Source: Planctomycetota bacterium (GTDB taxonomy: Bacteria > Planctomycetota > UBA1135 > GCA-002686595). From it: a DNA stretch of 64,000 bases. How positions within the stretch are numbered: position 1 is the stretch's first letter; each line of letters opens with the position of its first letter. The notes beneath the pieces are model-generated. The model did no database searches, was not told the origin of the DNA, and saw nothing but the letters and a program-made list of their open reading frames with translations. The stretch lies in NCBI GenBank assembly GCA_002686945.1, contig NYYZ01000053.1, positions 1-64,000 on the forward strand, given 5' to 3'. Positions 15,562-24,068 of this stretch are shown piece after piece. The translations under genes and the position numbers were made by a program.

Positions 15562-17045
15562 CCGCCACAAGAAAGAAGCGTAGCCACGGCCCCAACAAGG
15601 GCAAGTTCAAGAACAAGCAAGGCTACCGACGCAAGAAAGGCAAAGGCTTCCAAGGCGCGAAGGGTCCCCTCAAGGAGGTTGGCCTGCGGATTGACTACGA
15701 GGCCTTGCCCAAAGACCTTAGCGCCGATGAGAAAGCAGAATTGCTTGAAGCCTTGCCCGAAGTCAAGAAAGGCGCGGCCCCGGATCCTGTGGAGCACGAT
15801 GCGCTCCTGGGCATGCACCTCAATGAAATGCACGAGTTGGCAGAGGACTTGAAGGTCGATGACTTCCAGGGCCGCAATCGGCGCGAAGCAATCTGGGAGA
15901 TCACCCGCCACCGTCTGCAAAACCACGTACCGGTCCAAGTCCAAGGTGTGGTTGATGTCTGGGACAGCAAGCATGTCTTCCTGCGCACACAGCACACGGA
16001 CTACATGCCCTCTGAAGAGGATGTCTTCGTCCCGCACTCCATTGCCGAAACTTGCAGCCTGGCAAAAGGCATGACGCTGACAGGCACCCTGCGCCCACTT
16101 GGGGAAGGGGAGAAGTACTTTTGCCTCGATCAGGTCAACTCGATAGACGGGGACGAACCAGAGGAGTCCATGGGCCGCGCAGGCTTCAAGGAACTCATCC
16201 CCCTCTATCCCGAGCAGCGCTTCACTCTGGAGGGAACCCAAGAAAACCCCCTCGAGATGCGCATCATCGACCTGGTAGCTCCCGTGGGCCGCGGTCAGCG
16301 CGGCTTGATCGTCGCGCCCCCGCGCACGGGCAAGACAGTCCTGCTCCATATGCTGGCCAAATCCATCGTGGCCAACGCCACCGACTGCCACCTGATTATC
16401 CTGCTGGTGGACGAGCGACCCGAAGAGGTCACCGACTTTGAGCGCAGCGTGATCGGCGACAAGGTAGAGGTGGTTTCCTCCACCTTTGACGAACCCGCCA
16501 GCCGTCACATACAAGTGGCCGAGATGGTGATCGAGAAGGCCAAGTGCATGGTCGAGGCCGGGGAAGATGTGGTCATCCTGTTGGACTCGATCACGCGCCT
16601 AGCTCGTGCCTGCAACACCGAAGCCCCGAGCAACGGCAAGCTGCTCTCAGGTGGTCTTGAGGCAACGGCGCTGCAGTTTCCCAAACGCTTTTTCGGCGCA
16701 GCGCGCAACATCGAACACGGAGGATCCCTGACAATCCTTGGCACAGCCCTGATTGAAACCGGTTCCAAAATGGACGAAGTCATCTTTGAGGAGTTCAAGG
16801 GCACAGGCAACTCGGAAATCGTCCTCGACCGACGCCTCTCCGATCGGCGGATCTTCCCCGCAATCGACATCAACCGCTCCGGCACCCGCAAGGAAGAATT
16901 GCTCTTCACTGAGGAGGAAATCGAGCGTGTCTGGATGTTGCGCAAGGTCCTCAACGAACTAGACCCGGTGGAAGCCATGGAAATGCTAATCGCCAAGATG
17001 CGCAAGACCACAGTCAACGCCGAGTTCCTGATGACCATCGGCTGA
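15558..17045 (+). CDS. rho: Transcription termination factor Rho
   Basis: The product has 495 residues. Rho is a hexameric RNA-dependent ATPase. Walker A APPRTGKT lies at 253-260, Walker [14 protein letters not shown] around 338-350, the Q-loop region [10 protein letters not shown] at 364-373, and the R-loop region [15 protein letters not shown] follows. The RNA-binding cold-shock-like domain lies around 120-200. The first 35 residues are very basic (Lys/Arg/Gly) and replace most of the usual N-terminal helical domain. The start overlaps the coaE stop and the stop overlaps the next start (TGATG), so the three genes are coupled. Confidence 0.97.
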   Translation: MTATRKKRSHGPNKGKFKNKQGYRRKKGKGFQGAKGPLKEVGLRIDYEALPKDLSADEKAELLEALPEVKKGAAPDPVEHDALLGMHLNEMHELAEDLKVDDFQGRNRREAIWEITRHRLQNHVPVQVQGVVDVWDSKHVFLRTQHTDYMPSEEDVFVPHSIAETCSLAKGMTLTGTLRPLGEGEKYFCLDQVNSIDGDEPEESMGRAGFKELIPLYPEQRFTLEGTQENPLEMRIIDLVAPVGRGQRGLIVAPPRTGKTVLLHMLAKSIVANATDCHLIILLVDERPEEVTDFERSVIGDKVEVVSSTFDEPASRHIQVAEMVIEKAKCMVEAGEDVVILLDSITRLARACNTEAPSNGKLLSGGLEATALQFPKRFFGAARNIEHGGSLTILGTALIETGSKMDEVIFEEFKGTGNSEIVLDRRLSDRRIFPAIDINRSGTRKEELLFTEEEIERVWMLRKVLNELDPVEAMEMLIAKMRKTTVNAEFLMTIG

Positions 17046-18247
17046 TGCGCATTGCCCTGGCGGTTGGGCGCTGGGAGCCCATCGGTGGCAGCGAACGCTA
17101 TGCCTTGGACCTAGCTGAACAACTGGCCGCGGCCGGAGACGAGTTGGTAATCCTCAGCGCGGGGGGCGATGCTCCCCTGCCGCCAGGTGCCGAGGCCGTT
17201 GCCTACTCACCTCTGGGGGACTTCTTCGCCGCCCAGGGAGATCACCCTGATGCCGGGGACGTGTTGGCAGCCCTGCGTGTGGATCTGATTCTCCTGGTCT
17301 CTGGAGTCGCGCCCTGGGTCGCAATACAACTGGCCTTGGTCGCGCCCCTGGTGCGGTTTGTTCAAGATCACACCTTTTTCTGTCCCGGCCTGAACAAGCG
17401 CCGAACCAAAGGAACCATCTGCGATTCCCCCGCCCCCTTGGCGTGCCTGCCTCGGATCTTGGACGGAGGTTGCATGGACCTTCCCCAGGGCTGGCGCGGA
17501 GTTCGTCGGGTTCTGGGCCGGGTGCGCGAGATCCGTCGCATGGGCGCCGCGCAACATTTGATTGTGGCTTCGGAGTACATGGCCAAGGAACTCGAAGCCG
17601 CCGGAGCGCAAAGCGACAAGATCACAGTCTGTCCCTACTTCACTCTCGAAGCACCCGACCCCGATGCTTCCCTGCCCGAGAACCTCACCAATTTCTTTGA
17701 AACCCTATCTCCGCGCCCCGTATTCCTCTGCGCCGCTCGTCTGGTACCGGAGAAGGGGCTTGAGTTCCTGCTTGAATCCATCGCGAGGGTCCCAGGCTGC
17801 AGCCTGATCATCGCCGGCGACGGCCCCCTGCTCGAACCTCTCAAGGCCAGCGCCGAAGGCCACGGAATTTCCGAACGCGTATTGTTCACCGGCTGGGTCT
17901 CAGCTTACTCCATGCGGGCAATCCTGACCCACGTGCGCGCATCGCTGATGCCCAGCCTGTGGGCCGAACCCTTCGGCATAGTTGGAATCGAAGCCATGGC
18001 CCACGCCCGTGCCATGATCGCCTGCGATGTGGGCGGCGTACGCCAATGGCTCGAACCGGAGGTCACCGGCTTGCTCGTTCCGCCAGGCGACATTCAAGCC
18101 TTGGTCCAAGCCATCGGCCGCCTGACCGAAGACCCAGCCCTCGCCAACCGACTCGGGCAGGCGGGCCAGGCCAAGGTCGAAGCGGAATTCCGGGCAAAGC
18201 ACCATGTCCAGATCCTGGGCGAGGTTCTTGACCGCGTGCGTAGTTGA
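17045..18247 (+). CDS. GT4-family glycosyltransferase
   Basis: The product has 400 residues. The N-terminal Rossmann half begins with the GT4 pattern [21 protein letters not shown]. The C-terminal half has [33 protein letters not shown], and the E-x7-E motif [12 protein letters not shown] that binds the sugar nucleotide. Cys residues in the 115-150 loop ([18 protein letters not shown]) recur in a GT4 subgroup with a metal-like cluster. It is coupled to rho by TGATG, which is unusual, and converges on the GT2 gene. It probably builds cell-surface polysaccharide; the acceptor is unknown. Confidence 0.88.
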   Translation: MRIALAVGRWEPIGGSERYALDLAEQLAAAGDELVILSAGGDAPLPPGAEAVAYSPLGDFFAAQGDHPDAGDVLAALRVDLILLVSGVAPWVAIQLALVAPLVRFVQDHTFFCPGLNKRRTKGTICDSPAPLACLPRILDGGCMDLPQGWRGVRRVLGRVREIRRMGAAQHLIVASEYMAKELEAAGAQSDKITVCPYFTLEAPDPDASLPENLTNFFETLSPRPVFLCAARLVPEKGLEFLLESIARVPGCSLIIAGDGPLLEPLKASAEGHGISERVLFTGWVSAYSMRAILTHVRASLMPSLWAEPFGIVGIEAMAHARAMIACDVGGVRQWLEPEVTGLLVPPGDIQALVQAIGRLTEDPALANRLGQAGQAKVEAEFRAKHHVQILGEVLDRVRS

Positions 18248-18264
18248 GTTCCGTGCTCCCGGTT

Positions 18265-19212
18265 TCAGCCCCGGCTCGGATCTGCGGCCACGAGAGCTGC
18301 ATCCAGGGTTCTCTGCATGGATCCCAATCCACTGCGCGAGGCGGTGGCAGCTTCCAGGTCTTCCAGTGCCAGGGCCATCCAGATCAACTCTTCCCGACGA
18401 TCGCCGATGCCTGCGTCCAAGGCATCGCGATAGAGGGCAAGGTAATGCTCGTGGGCGGCTGCTTTGGAATCCAAGTGCTTCCAATGGACTAACAAGCGAT
18501 TGCGTTCAATAGCGGCACGCACGATGTTCTCAGGCACCACGCGACCTATGGTCCCACGATGGTGATGCTCCACAACGCTGTTGGGAATCTCCAGCACCTT
18601 GCGGCCACGGCGCCACGCGGTGAGGCCCAGGTCTGTGTCTTCGAAGTAGAACGGCGCGAGGAGAGGATCGAAACCGCCCTCAGCCAGGAACTCTTCCCGG
18701 CGAACCATCATGGCGCCGCCCAGAGGGAAAGGAATCGGCAGGGGTTCACTTGAAGCGGGATCAGGAATCAGAGGCTGGCTGACGAGGCGACCTCCGTCCA
18801 CCAACATCCGCTGGTGGGTTTCGGCTTGGTGGACATCGCCATTGAGCAGCACGCGGGGGGAAACCGAGTGAACCTCAGGATCGACCATGGCTTCCACCAA
18901 AGGGTTCAGGAAGCCGGGGCGCACCCGTACATCGGGGTTCAAGCACAAGAGCAGTTCCGCCGTACCCAGGCGAGCGCCCGTAACGAGAGCCTTGGCAAAT
19001 CCCCCACAACTCTGACGCACGATCACACGCACACGACCAGGAAATCGTTCCGCGATCCAAGCGGCCAAGAGATCCTGACCCGTGTCGTCCACCACGGTCA
19101 ACTCATCGTCGCAACCACGGGCCTCCAACTCGTCGATCAACAGGGGCAGGCTCTGAGTCAACAGATCCCGATCGTCCAGAGAGGGAATGACCACGGCAAC
19201 TCGTTGGCTCAT
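18265..19212 (-). CDS. GT2-family glycosyltransferase (rhamnosyltransferase-like)
   Basis: The product has 315 residues. The GT-A fold is shown by VAVVIPSLDDRDLL at the N-terminus, LTVVDDTGQD, and the divalent-metal motif CLNPDVRVRPG in the place of DxD. FEDTDLGLTAWRRG is the downstream ED motif expected in rhamnosyl- or galactofuranosyl-type GT2 enzymes. The start overlaps the stop of the GT4-coiled-coil gene by 4 bp. It lies with other glycosyltransferases, so a surface polysaccharide or glycan role is likely. Confidence 0.88.
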   Translation of the reverse strand: MSQRVAVVIPSLDDRDLLTQSLPLLIDELEARGCDDELTVVDDTGQDLLAAWIAERFPGRVRVIVRQSCGGFAKALVTGARLGTAELLLCLNPDVRVRPGFLNPLVEAMVDPEVHSVSPRVLLNGDVHQAETHQRMLVDGGRLVSQPLIPDPASSEPLPIPFPLGGAMMVRREEFLAEGGFDPLLAPFYFEDTDLGLTAWRRGRKVLEIPNSVVEHHHRGTIGRVVPENIVRAAIERNRLLVHWKHLDSKAAAHEHYLALYRDALDAGIGDRREELIWMALALEDLEAATASRSGLGSMQRTLDAALVAADPSRG

Positions 19213-21944
19213 GACTCTTCCTCATCATCAGAAGGTATGCCGTCGGGAGCAGACCAGTGCAGGCCGCCCTCGGGCTCGTCCTTTTCGGAACTCGGGGGTT
19301 CCGGATCGACAACGGGTGGCACCGGGGCCGAGGGACCGGGGGTCAGTTCCCAGGACCGGATGCGATCCGCAAGCTCCGGCGCGGCGAGACGCGCGAGCAA
19401 TCGATCAGACCCCTCCCGGGCAGCCAACATCTCCTTCCGCCGCCAGACAAGCTCGCCCATGGAGCGAGCAGCGGCGGCACGCATGCTGGCCAGGGCTCGG
19501 GGTAACTCATCAGCTACCAACGCTTCGCTCCCAGGACTTTGGCTCTCAAGAATGCTGGCAATAGTGGCAAGTTCGGTATACAGCCAACGTTCGTGGGAGT
19601 GCATAGCCAGGAGTTCGCGCTCCAATGCCTCGTGAGCCGCAAAAATCGCCGCATGGTCCTTTGAGGAGTCTTCCCCCTCCGGCACCGCATCGCCGGTCAG
19701 CCGCTCGCGAATCCAACGCAACTCCTGCTGGCGAGATTCCAGGACCCCACGCATCCAATCCCGCTCCTGCGCCAGGGCTGCCAAAGCTCGAGTGGCTTCC
19801 GTAGCGGACGCCTGCGCGGCAGTTATTGCAGCTTCTCCATCGTCAGCCTTCTCCTGAAGCCAGCGGTTCTCCCGGCGCAACTCTTCTGCGGTCTCCTTGA
19901 GCCACTCGTTCTCCGCAGTAGTCTGCTCCCGAGACTCGGCAGTCCACTCCTGAGCCTTTTGAGCATCTTCGGCGGCCTCTGCGCCGGCAGCATTGGCCTT
20001 TTCGGTTTCTGCGGCCGCCTCCCGCATGGCCTGATTGGCTTTCTCTGTTTCCTCCCCAGCCTTTTGGATTGAGTCTTCAGCCCACTCACGCATTTTCTGA
20101 GCCTCTTGCTCAGCTTGATCGAGGGACTCACGCAACCAGACATTCGTCTTCTCGGTCTCCGCCTGCTGCCGACGCAGCCAGTCGCGCTCCTGCTCCAGAT
20201 CCTGCTTGGACTCCTTCAACCAATCGCGTTCCACGCCTGTCGTGCTCTCGCCGTGATCCACCTGTTGACTGAGCCACTGAGCCCGCTTTTCAGCGCTGGC
20301 GAGTTGTTCCTGGAACCAGCTCGCGCGCTTTTCCATTTCGTCTCGGGCATGTTCCACATCCGCCAGACTCTTGCGCAACCATTCAAGGGCCCGGTCATGA
20401 TCCAGCAATAGATCTCTGGTCGGCGACCCCGAAGACACCGCCTGGGTCAAGAGATCCGCCGGTGCCTGTGCCACCCCCATACAAGTCCCGAGTTTTTCCA
20501 GCCCAGTCTGCACCTTCTCGAACAAGTCCCGGGTGGGTAGGACCTCAAGGGCTGCATAGCGCTCCGCAAAAGGCTCAACGCTGGCGGGCAACACGGGCAC
20601 CGGTTTCTTAACCTGCGCATCGCGCACAAGATCCCCATAGGTCTGCCCGTAGGCCCGAGCTTCCGCGTCGATTGAAAGGGGCGCATTGATGCCCGTGACC
20701 AGTTGCCCAAAGAGCCCATCCTCATCGACTAGACGCCTCAGGGCCGCGCTCAAGGCGGCGGCATCCCCCTGAGCAAACAAGAGGCCGTCTTCGCCGTCCC
20801 TCACGCTCTCGCGCAAGGCTTCAGTGTCCGAAACCAGTACAGGCCGATGGGCGGCAAAGGCCTCGCGAATCACATAGGGCGCATTCTCAACCCAAAGGGA
20901 AGGCACAACCAGCAGATCGAGGCCCGCCAAGATCTCAGGCAATTCCCCGCGGCTGTATTCCCCGTGCATGACCGCTCCCACCTCAGCCGCACGCTCGCGC
21001 AGGAGTCGCACATAGACCCGATCATGAGAAGCCCCATGAATGTGTAGCTCCGCCGACCGATCGAGCTGAGCAAAGGCCTCCAAGAGGACATGCACACCCT
21101 TATGCTTGAGCAGCCCACCTATGAAGCCAATGCGTAGTGGTCCTCCGTGGGAACAGGCTGGAGGCAGAGCGGAAAGGTGATCACTCCGAATGCCACTGGG
21201 GCGCAGTTCCACTGCACGACCAAGTTCCCTGCCCAAGGAACGAGCAAGCATCCCTGAGGTAGCGAAATGCCTGCCGACCTTGGCAAAGGTCTCGCGCATG
21301 ACCTCGGCCCGCAAGCGGACTTCGTTTCGCGCCTCTTCAAGGCCTCCATCTCGCTGCCCATCAAGGATCGCGCGCAGGGTCACCGCCGAAGCCTCCCCGA
21401 GCTGATTTGCAAGCCCGGGTTGATCCAACAAGACGGTGCCGTGGTGATCTCCGAGGCCGCTCAACTTGTCGAGAAAACCCCTGGCCTGATTTACCCGCGC
21501 CTGCATCTCCAGATCGCCGCACTCAAAGGGCACCAGGTCCGGCCGGATCAGATTCAGGGTCTCGTGGACGGGATAGAAATCATGGGCCGTGTAAACCATG
21601 GGAATCTTGCGTTGCGCCACCTCTTCGATCGCTGCTGCACCCAGGTGGATCATGTGCTGGAGGTGCACCACATCCGGTCGCTCGCGATCCAAGAAAGCCC
21701 CCACCGCCCGCGCCATGTGGCGCGGATCAGCAGGGCCTTCAACCTGCACCCAGGTGACCCCGTAACCCGAGCCATGCAGTTCGCGTCGCTGGGAATACAG
21801 GGCCCGCCCTGGCAAGCAACAGGGCGCGAGAACCTCCACGGAATACCCCGCCCGCACCAGCGCCTCCGCAAAGGCCTGGGTGTGTGATTCAACCCCGTGG
21901 GTCGACCGGGGCGGAAGCCCATGAACAAATATCCCGATTCGCAT
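19209..21944 (-). CDS. GT4 glycosyltransferase fused to a long Trp-patterned coiled coil
   Basis: The product has 911 residues. Residues 1-450 are a full GT4 enzyme: RIGIFVHGLPPRSTHGVESH, LRIGFIGGLLKHKGVHVLLEA, and ENAPYVIREAFAAHRPVLVSD with the E-x7-E pattern. Residues about 515-750 are a coiled coil with 12 Trp in an xWLxx context; the Trp-to-Trp spacings are 21, 14, 18, 14, 14, 18, 46, 14, 14, 35 and 14. Another helical segment follows, and the last 50 residues are acidic and Pro-rich. The coiled coil may set oligomer state or act as a molecular ruler, which is an inference. It is coupled to the GT2 gene. Confidence 0.88.
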   Translation of the reverse strand: MRIGIFVHGLPPRSTHGVESHTQAFAEALVRAGYSVEVLAPCCLPGRALYSQRRELHGSGYGVTWVQVEGPADPRHMARAVGAFLDRERPDVVHLQHMIHLGAAAIEEVAQRKIPMVYTAHDFYPVHETLNLIRPDLVPFECGDLEMQARVNQARGFLDKLSGLGDHHGTVLLDQPGLANQLGEASAVTLRAILDGQRDGGLEEARNEVRLRAEVMRETFAKVGRHFATSGMLARSLGRELGRAVELRPSGIRSDHLSALPPACSHGGPLRIGFIGGLLKHKGVHVLLEAFAQLDRSAELHIHGASHDRVYVRLLRERAAEVGAVMHGEYSRGELPEILAGLDLLVVPSLWVENAPYVIREAFAAHRPVLVSDTEALRESVRDGEDGLLFAQGDAAALSAALRRLVDEDGLFGQLVTGINAPLSIDAEARAYGQTYGDLVRDAQVKKPVPVLPASVEPFAERYAALEVLPTRDLFEKVQTGLEKLGTCMGVAQAPADLLTQAVSSGSPTRDLLLDHDRALEWLRKSLADVEHARDEMEKRASWFQEQLASAEKRAQWLSQQVDHGESTTGVERDWLKESKQDLEQERDWLRRQQAETEKTNVWLRESLDQAEQEAQKMREWAEDSIQKAGEETEKANQAMREAAAETEKANAAGAEAAEDAQKAQEWTAESREQTTAENEWLKETAEELRRENRWLQEKADDGEAAITAAQASATEATRALAALAQERDWMRGVLESRQQELRWIRERLTGDAVPEGEDSSKDHAAIFAAHEALERELLAMHSHERWLYTELATIASILESQSPGSEALVADELPRALASMRAAAARSMGELVWRRKEMLAAREGSDRLLARLAAPELADRIRSWELTPGPSAPVPPVVDPEPPSSEKDEPEGGLHWSAPDGIPSDDEEES

Positions 21945-21949
21945 CTGAC

Positions 21950-22009
21950 CCTAGGATAGAAAAGGAAGGGCTCCAGCTTCCAGATGGAAGCCGTGAGCAC
22001 CATCCTAGG
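21950..22009. repeat. 60-bp imperfect palindrome upstream of the GT4-coiled-coil gene
   Basis: CCTAGGAT at 21950-21957 is repeated inverted at 22002-22009. Inside are GCTC/GAGC (21970-21973, 21995-21998) and a GCTTCC-agat-GGAAGC hairpin at 21976-21991. It begins 5 bp upstream of the GT4 start on the minus strand and lies 42 bp after the methyltransferase stop. It could be a leader fold, an operator, or the methyltransferase terminator. Confidence 0.55.
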
Positions 22010-22050
22010 ACATGCTCGCTGCTTTTTTTCACAATCTTGGGGACCAGGGC

Positions 22051-22875
22051 CTATACCGACCTGCGCAGGACAACATCCGCCACCACAGGGGCAATGATCA
22101 CAGAATCGGAGTCCTGAGTGCGTTCGCTCCACTCAGAGCAGAAGGCCTCGTGGTCAGCCTGGCCAAAAGCACCCTGACGCACGAGGCGCGCGAGATAGCT
22201 CTGCAAGAATTCCCCCAGCCAATTCCAGACGGGGGTACCGGGCTGACCGGAGCGGGCGTTGACGGAGAAAGACTCCACCTTCAGGCCCGCCGCGCAAGCC
22301 AGAGCTGGAACCTCCTCTGCGATATTGATCTTGCCGACGCCGCGGGTCCAGCTCTGCATGCAGGCCTGAATGGCAGCCTCAAAGACCTGACTGTGGGGCA
22401 GCAGTTTCATTGCCTGCCATTCGAGGTACTCCTGCATGATGTACGCGCCCCCGGGCCTGAGGGCCCTGGTGACTTGCTCGAAGACTGCGGGCACATCGGC
22501 CACCCAGGAGAGGATCCAACGGCCGTAGGCGGCGTCCAGGCTGTTTGGCTCGAGGGCAAGTTCCTCCACGGACTGAATCCTGGCTTCAATGTTGTCGAGA
22601 CCCAAGCGCTGGGCCGCAGAAGAGAGGGTTTGGATACAGGCGCGACTTTCGTCAACAGCAAGGACCTTGCCTCTTGTTCCAACGCAGCGCGCCAACTCAA
22701 GAGAAGTGGTTCCAGGGCCGCACCCCAAGTCCAAGACCACATGCCCGGAGGCCAGGCCAGCCCGACTCAGCAATGCACGCATCTCATCCTCCCAGACTTG
22801 ATGCTGGGACCAAAGTCGCTCCAACTCGTTGGAATCGACACCCAGGATGTACTCGGCTTCGGGCTCGTGATGCAA
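22051..22875 (-). CDS. Class I SAM-dependent methyltransferase
   Basis: The product has 274 residues. Motif I is VVLDLGCGPGTTSLELA at about 46-62, followed by the acidic VLAVDESRACI and the post-motif LDAAYGRWILSWVADV. LRPGGAYIMQEYL is motif III. The start is a TTG at 22873-22875; no ATG occurs earlier in the frame after the stop at about 22914. It may methylate a small molecule of the ubiE/arsM-like class, but the substrate cannot be told. It lies downstream of trxB by 39 bp. Confidence 0.85.
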   Translation of the reverse strand: MHHEPEAEYILGVDSNELERLWSQHQVWEDEMRALLSRAGLASGHVVLDLGCGPGTTSLELARCVGTRGKVLAVDESRACIQTLSSAAQRLGLDNIEARIQSVEELALEPNSLDAAYGRWILSWVADVPAVFEQVTRALRPGGAYIMQEYLEWQAMKLLPHSQVFEAAIQACMQSWTRGVGKINIAEEVPALACAAGLKVESFSVNARSGQPGTPVWNWLGEFLQSYLARLVRQGAFGQADHEAFCSEWSERTQDSDSVIIAPVVADVVLRRSV

Positions 22876-22914
22876 GAGAAGTAGCGGTGACCCGCGCGCA
22901 GCAGCCAGAAGGCC

Positions 22915-23850
22915 TTAGTGATCTTGTTCTTCCAGCCAGCGCTCGGAGTCAATGGCAGCCATACAACCAGTGCCCGCGGCGGTGACCGCCTGACGGTAGG
23001 TCGCATCCATCACATCGCCACAGGCAAAAACGCCCTCCACCGAGGTCTGAGTGCCTCCAGGAGTGACGACCACATAGCCCTTGTCATCAAGTTCGACCTT
23101 GTCTTTGAAAATCTTGGTGTTGGGAGAGTGCCCGATTGCCACAAAAAGGCCCTCGCACTCAAGCATCTGAGTCGAGTCATCCGTGGTGCTCTTCAAGGTG
23201 ACCGCATTGACCTTGCCGTCTTCCCCAGCGTGAATATCCTCGACCACATTGTTCAAAGCCCATTCGATTTTCGGATTGGCTTTCGCTCGGTCCACCATGA
23301 TCTTGGAGGCCCGCAAGCCTTCGCGCCGGTGGACAACGGTGACCTTGGATGCAAAACGCGTCAGGTAGTTGGACTCTTCCATGGCGGAATCACCACCCCC
23401 AACCACCACGACTTCCTTATCCGGGAAGAACGCAGCATCACAGGTGGCGCAGGCACTGACCCCATGCCCCATCAGGCGGGTCTCTGCTTCGAGACCGATC
23501 AACTTGGCTGTGGCTCCGGTGGAGATGATCACCGCCTTGGCCTGCACCTCGCCAAACTGGGACCTGATAGTGAAAGGACGCTTGGAGAAGTCCACCTCCA
23601 CAACCTCGTCAAAACGTATGTCCGTACCGAACCGCTCGGCCTGCTTGCGCAAGTCCTCCATCATCTCCGGGCCCAGGATTCCGTCTGGATAGCCAGGAAA
23701 GTTCTCCACATCGGTGGTAATAGTCAGCTGACCCCCGGGCTGCATCCCTTGAAACAGGATCGGCTTGAGATTGGCGCGGGCGCTATATATCGCAGCGGTG
23801 TAACCGGCAGGACCGGAACCAATAATGACGATATCGTGGAGTTCTGACAT
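22915..23850 (-). CDS. trxB: Thioredoxin-disulfide reductase
   Basis: The product has 311 residues, the usual TrxB length. FAD-binding GSGPAG lies at 11-16, the redox pair is Cys134 and Cys137 in SACATCDAAF, the NADPH-binding VVVVGGGDSAMEES follows, and GVFACGDVMD is the second FAD motif. It moves electrons from NADPH to thioredoxin in the cytoplasm. The start ATG has no clear Shine-Dalgarno. It is divergent from the glycoside-hydrolase-like lipoprotein gene. Confidence 0.97.
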   Translation of the reverse strand: MSELHDIVIIGSGPAGYTAAIYSARANLKPILFQGMQPGGQLTITTDVENFPGYPDGILGPEMMEDLRKQAERFGTDIRFDEVVEVDFSKRPFTIRSQFGEVQAKAVIISTGATAKLIGLEAETRLMGHGVSACATCDAAFFPDKEVVVVGGGDSAMEESNYLTRFASKVTVVHRREGLRASKIMVDRAKANPKIEWALNNVVEDIHAGEDGKVNAVTLKSTTDDSTQMLECEGLFVAIGHSPNTKIFKDKVELDDKGYVVVTPGGTQTSVEGVFACGDVMDATYRQAVTAAGTGCMAAIDSERWLEEQDH

Positions 23851-24068
23851 GGGGACACTTGGGGAGTGCGGAGAAGAATGGGTTGCTCAGATTCGGACGC
23901 AGAGTGTAGTCCCCCATCGAGGAAGCTCAAGGGATTGGGCCAGGCTCTTCAAGACCAGGAGAGGTTTCTGGGCCCGCAAAGCAGATAAGAGTTGTCGACC
24001 CTGTGCACCCCATCACCATGAGGGGCCTGCGAGCAGCCCAAAGGCGCGGAAATCTACCCTGAAATCCG

